Below, piece by piece: positions 3,766 through 6,068 of a stretch of DNA of 6,068 nt. The position numbers and the translations under genes were made by a program. The DNA is taken from contig JAVKSL010000132.1 of assembly GCA_039583695.1 (NCBI GenBank), forward strand, positions 1-6,068. The letters are read 5' to 3'. Every line of letters starts with the position of its first letter. Positions within the stretch are counted from its first letter, which is position 1. The notes under the pieces are model-generated. The model was not told the DNA's origin and did no database searches. It saw only the letters and a list, made by a program, of their open reading frames with translations. Source of the stretch: JAVKSL01 sp039583695 (GTDB lineage: Bacteria > Actinomycetota > Acidimicrobiia > Acidimicrobiales > JAJPHD01).

Positions 3766-6068
3766 CATTCCTGTCCCTCGTCACCGACAATCCCTCCGGC
3801 CTCTACGACCCGCTGGGCTCGAACGACTCGGTCGCACGGCCCGGCCCAGAGGTCCTGTACCTGCCCAAACCGGCCAACGAGGAGCAGTTCCGGATCCTTC
3901 GACTCGCCCAGCACCGAACCGGCGTCACCTCGCAGGGACCGCCAGGGACGGGCAAATCCCACACCATCGCCAACCTCATCTGCCATTTTGTCGCCTGCGG
4001 GAAGCGGGTCCTGGTCATCGCCCAAAAGGAGCCCAGGCCGATACACCTCCGGGTTCGGCTGGCGGATGCAGACGAGGCCGTCACCGATTGGGAGCTCCTC
4101 GACGAGGCCGGTCCGCAGGTGTTGGCAGATCTCACCGCCGATCTGGTCGATGCTGCGGACTGGCGTCGCAAGATAGCCGGGAGCTGGCTGGATGCGGTCC
4201 GACGGGAGTGTGCCGCGAAGGTGGGGCGCCAAGAATGGGTGGCTTTTGCCGACTGCGTAGGCGCCGAGCGAGATGAGCTGATCGACATGCGGATGGCCCT
4301 GGCCGCCAGGCAGGTGTCTGTGCCTGATGACGACGACAGGGTAGAGGCGGGCCTGCGCTAGGCCCGGGAGCGCTTCGCCGCCGGCAAAGGTATCTCCAAG
4401 CTACGGCACTCGGCAGCGTCCGGCGCCCTGGACGCCTGCACTGTCGACGGTCGCCGGCCCAGCTGCGCAGAGCAGGTCGACGCCTGCCTGTTGGCGCTGC
4501 AGCGTGACCAGCACAGGTGCCAGCTCGACGCCCGGTGGGCCAACATGGTGGGGCGGGTCGGCGGCCCCCCGCTCGACCCTCGCCGGCCCCCCGAGGATGC
4601 CGTCGCTGAGCATCTCGACGTGATCCGGGTGGCGCTGCGCTGGAAGAAGCAGGCTTGGCCCCAATTGCAAAGCCGACTGGGCGGTCTCGGCCTGCGCAGC
4701 CGGTCCGATCCGACCATCGAGGACCTGGACTCACTGCTCGGCGCGGCCGCCCTTTTGGGCCTTCGTGCCCGGGAGCGCGTGTTGAGTGCCGAGGTAGACG
4801 ACATCTCCGACTGCTTGCAGGAGGGTGCACAGGTGGGGGAGTCGAGCTTTTGGGCGCAACTGGGGGACGCATTCGCCAGTCGGGCATGGCCCCTCTGGGA
4901 TGCGTTGATCGCCGAGGCTCGCCGGCTCGCTGAACTTCAGCCCAGGGCGATCCGGCTTACCAGCCTGCGGGGCCGCCTCGCCGAAAGTGCCCCTGTTTTC
5001 GAGCGCCACCTCGCCACTACACGAGGGGTCGGGGCTCCAACCTGGGAGCAACTCAGGCTTGGTTGGCAGTGGCGCCGGCTGGAGGGGGCCCCTCTTGCTG
5101 GCAACTTCGGGCCCCTCGCCAGCGGACCTACAGCGGAGCCTGGAGGAACTTGCGGCTCGCATGCTCCGGCAGATGGAGGACCTGGTGGCGGCCCGGGCCT
5201 GGCAGGGCTTGGTGGATGGCTTCGACGACGCCAAGCGAGGAGCGCTCAACAAGTACCTGACCGCGGTCAAGAGGTTCGGCAAGACGGGCGGTAAGTACAA
5301 GGATCGCTGGTTGCGTGAGCAGCGCGAAGCGCTTGACGAAGCCAAGGCACCGGTGCCGGTTTGGGTGATGACCGTTGACCGCGTGCTGTCCAGCTTTCGG
5401 CCCGGGAGGAGCCGCCGTTCGACGTCCTGATCGCCGACGATGCGAGCCAGATCCCCCTGAGTGCGCTCCCCGTGCTCGCCCTGGCCCGCAAGGCGATCGT
5501 GGTCGGCGACGACCAGCAGACCAGTCCAGAGAACGTGGGCCTCAACCGTCAGGAGGCGTTCGACCTGATCGACGACCACCTAGGATCGGTGCGCAACGCG
5601 ATCACATTGTTCGACCCGGACAACAGCCTCTACGACGTCGCGCGCCAGCAGTTCCCCGAAGTTGTGGTCCTGCGGGAGCACTTCCGCTGCCTGCCGCAGA
5701 TCATTACCTTCCCCAATGGCCGTTACTACGGCGGTCGGATGATCCCGCTCCGGGACCGGCCCCCCGTGCCTGGATGGCGACCGGTCGGTACCGTCTTCGT
5801 CCCGGACGGGGTTTGCGACGGCGGTGACGTCAACATGGCCGAGGCGGTTGCCGTCGCCGACCTGGTTGCGCAGCTGTGCGCCGACCGGGCATACGACGGG
5901 ATGACCTTCGGGGTGGTATCGCTATTGGGAACCTCCCAGGCGCCACACATCCAGGGACTACTGCTGGACCGGCTCGGTCCGGAGGCCATGGCTAAGCGCA
6001 GGATTCGCTGTGGCGAGCCGGCCGCATTCCAGGGCGACGAGCGGGACGTGATCATCGTGTCAACTGTC
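3753..6068 (+). pseudogene. Broken SF1 DNA2/NAM7-like helicase, 5' truncated and running off the right edge
   Basis: This is a nucleic-acid-dependent ATPase/helicase of superfamily 1 (AAA_11/AAA_12 type). Visible in order: a Q-motif-like PANEEQFRIL (about 3870-3899); Walker A GPPGTGKS (3936-3959); motif Ia-like KRVLVIAQKE (about 4003-4032); a long helical, charged insertion (about 4050-5390); motif II IADDASQ (5430-5450); motif III VVGDDQQTSPEN (about 5499-5534); the LREHFRCLPQII block (5670-5705); and motif V AFQGDERDVIIVSTV (6024-6068), where the window ends. Damage: an in-frame TAG (4359-4361) with clear coding on both sides; a +1 change of frame somewhere at 5085-5119; a one-base deletion at about 5404-5406; and Asp where motif II normally has Glu. 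From 5406 the frame is open to the edge. The N-terminal region is missing at the fusion junction. Sequence after the Ia motif (PRPIHLRVRL) also reads oddly, so an internal deletion is possible. Relatives often end in a Vsr/DUF559-like nuclease, which would lie outside the window. Confidence 0.85.

Noticed and set aside
2891..3790. Minus-strand 299-codon open frame
   Set aside because: It is an antisense shadow of the conjugation gene; the translation is Arg/Gly/Ala-rich without motifs and has no ribosome binding site.
3005..4276. A 423-codon plus-strand open frame appearing to be one long gene
   Set aside because: Only its middle (about 3170-3745) reads as the conjugation protein; its beginning and end are the wrong frame of that gene and of the helicase. 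It is an accidental composite.
1..6068. CRISPR array, tRNA, rRNA or complete insertion sequence
   Set aside because: No regularly spaced repeats, no cloverleaf or rRNA-like tracts, and no transposase or terminal inverted repeats could be identified by reading both strands.

Overview
The base composition (about 70-77% GC in the coding stretches on the right, with strong G/C preference at third codon positions) and the protein families present point to an actinomycete of the Streptomyces/Frankia type. No rRNA, tRNA or housekeeping gene fixes the genus. The window looks like an eroding accessory region: a small, intact, AT-richer gene pair on the minus strand sits beside two large, badly damaged genes on the plus strand.

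Left part (1-1850). Positions 1-428 hold no gene I can defend; one plus frame is open from the edge to 507. On the minus strand follows a compact two-gene unit, read right to left. A candidate promoter (about 1756-1783) and a strong ribosome binding site (1711-1718) precede a secreted six-cysteine protein of 273 residues (1704 to 883). A multi-spanning membrane protein of 145 residues follows (866 to 429). The gene junction carries a perfect 17-bp tandem duplication (862-895). It repeats the stop/start overlap, so the two genes probably once overlapped as TGATG. I do not recognise either family. Both reading frames are intact.

Middle (about 1850-2620). Roughly 750 bases contain no credible gene, only one clear hairpin (2316-2336).

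Right part (2622-6068). This is a chimera of two plus-strand gene remnants. The first (2635 to about 3745) is the N-terminal part of a large membrane-anchored ATPase of actinobacterial integrative and conjugative elements, of the VirD4/TraG-like coupling protein type. Its ribosome binding site is kept but its start codon reads GTT, and two single-base deletions break the frame; its whole ATPase part is missing. At about 3743-3765 the sequence jumps into the interior of a superfamily 1 DNA2/NAM7-like helicase. This second remnant runs off the right edge and has an intact Walker A, an in-frame TAG, two frameshifts, and an Asp in place of the motif II Glu.

My reading is that a conjugative element and a neighbouring helicase locus were fused by deletion and are decaying by point lesions, while the small secreted/membrane gene pair remains intact. 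Family names come from remembered patterns, not a search. Some single-base frameshifts could be assembly errors, but the lost start codon, the TAG, the motif II change and the chimeric junction are harder to explain that way.
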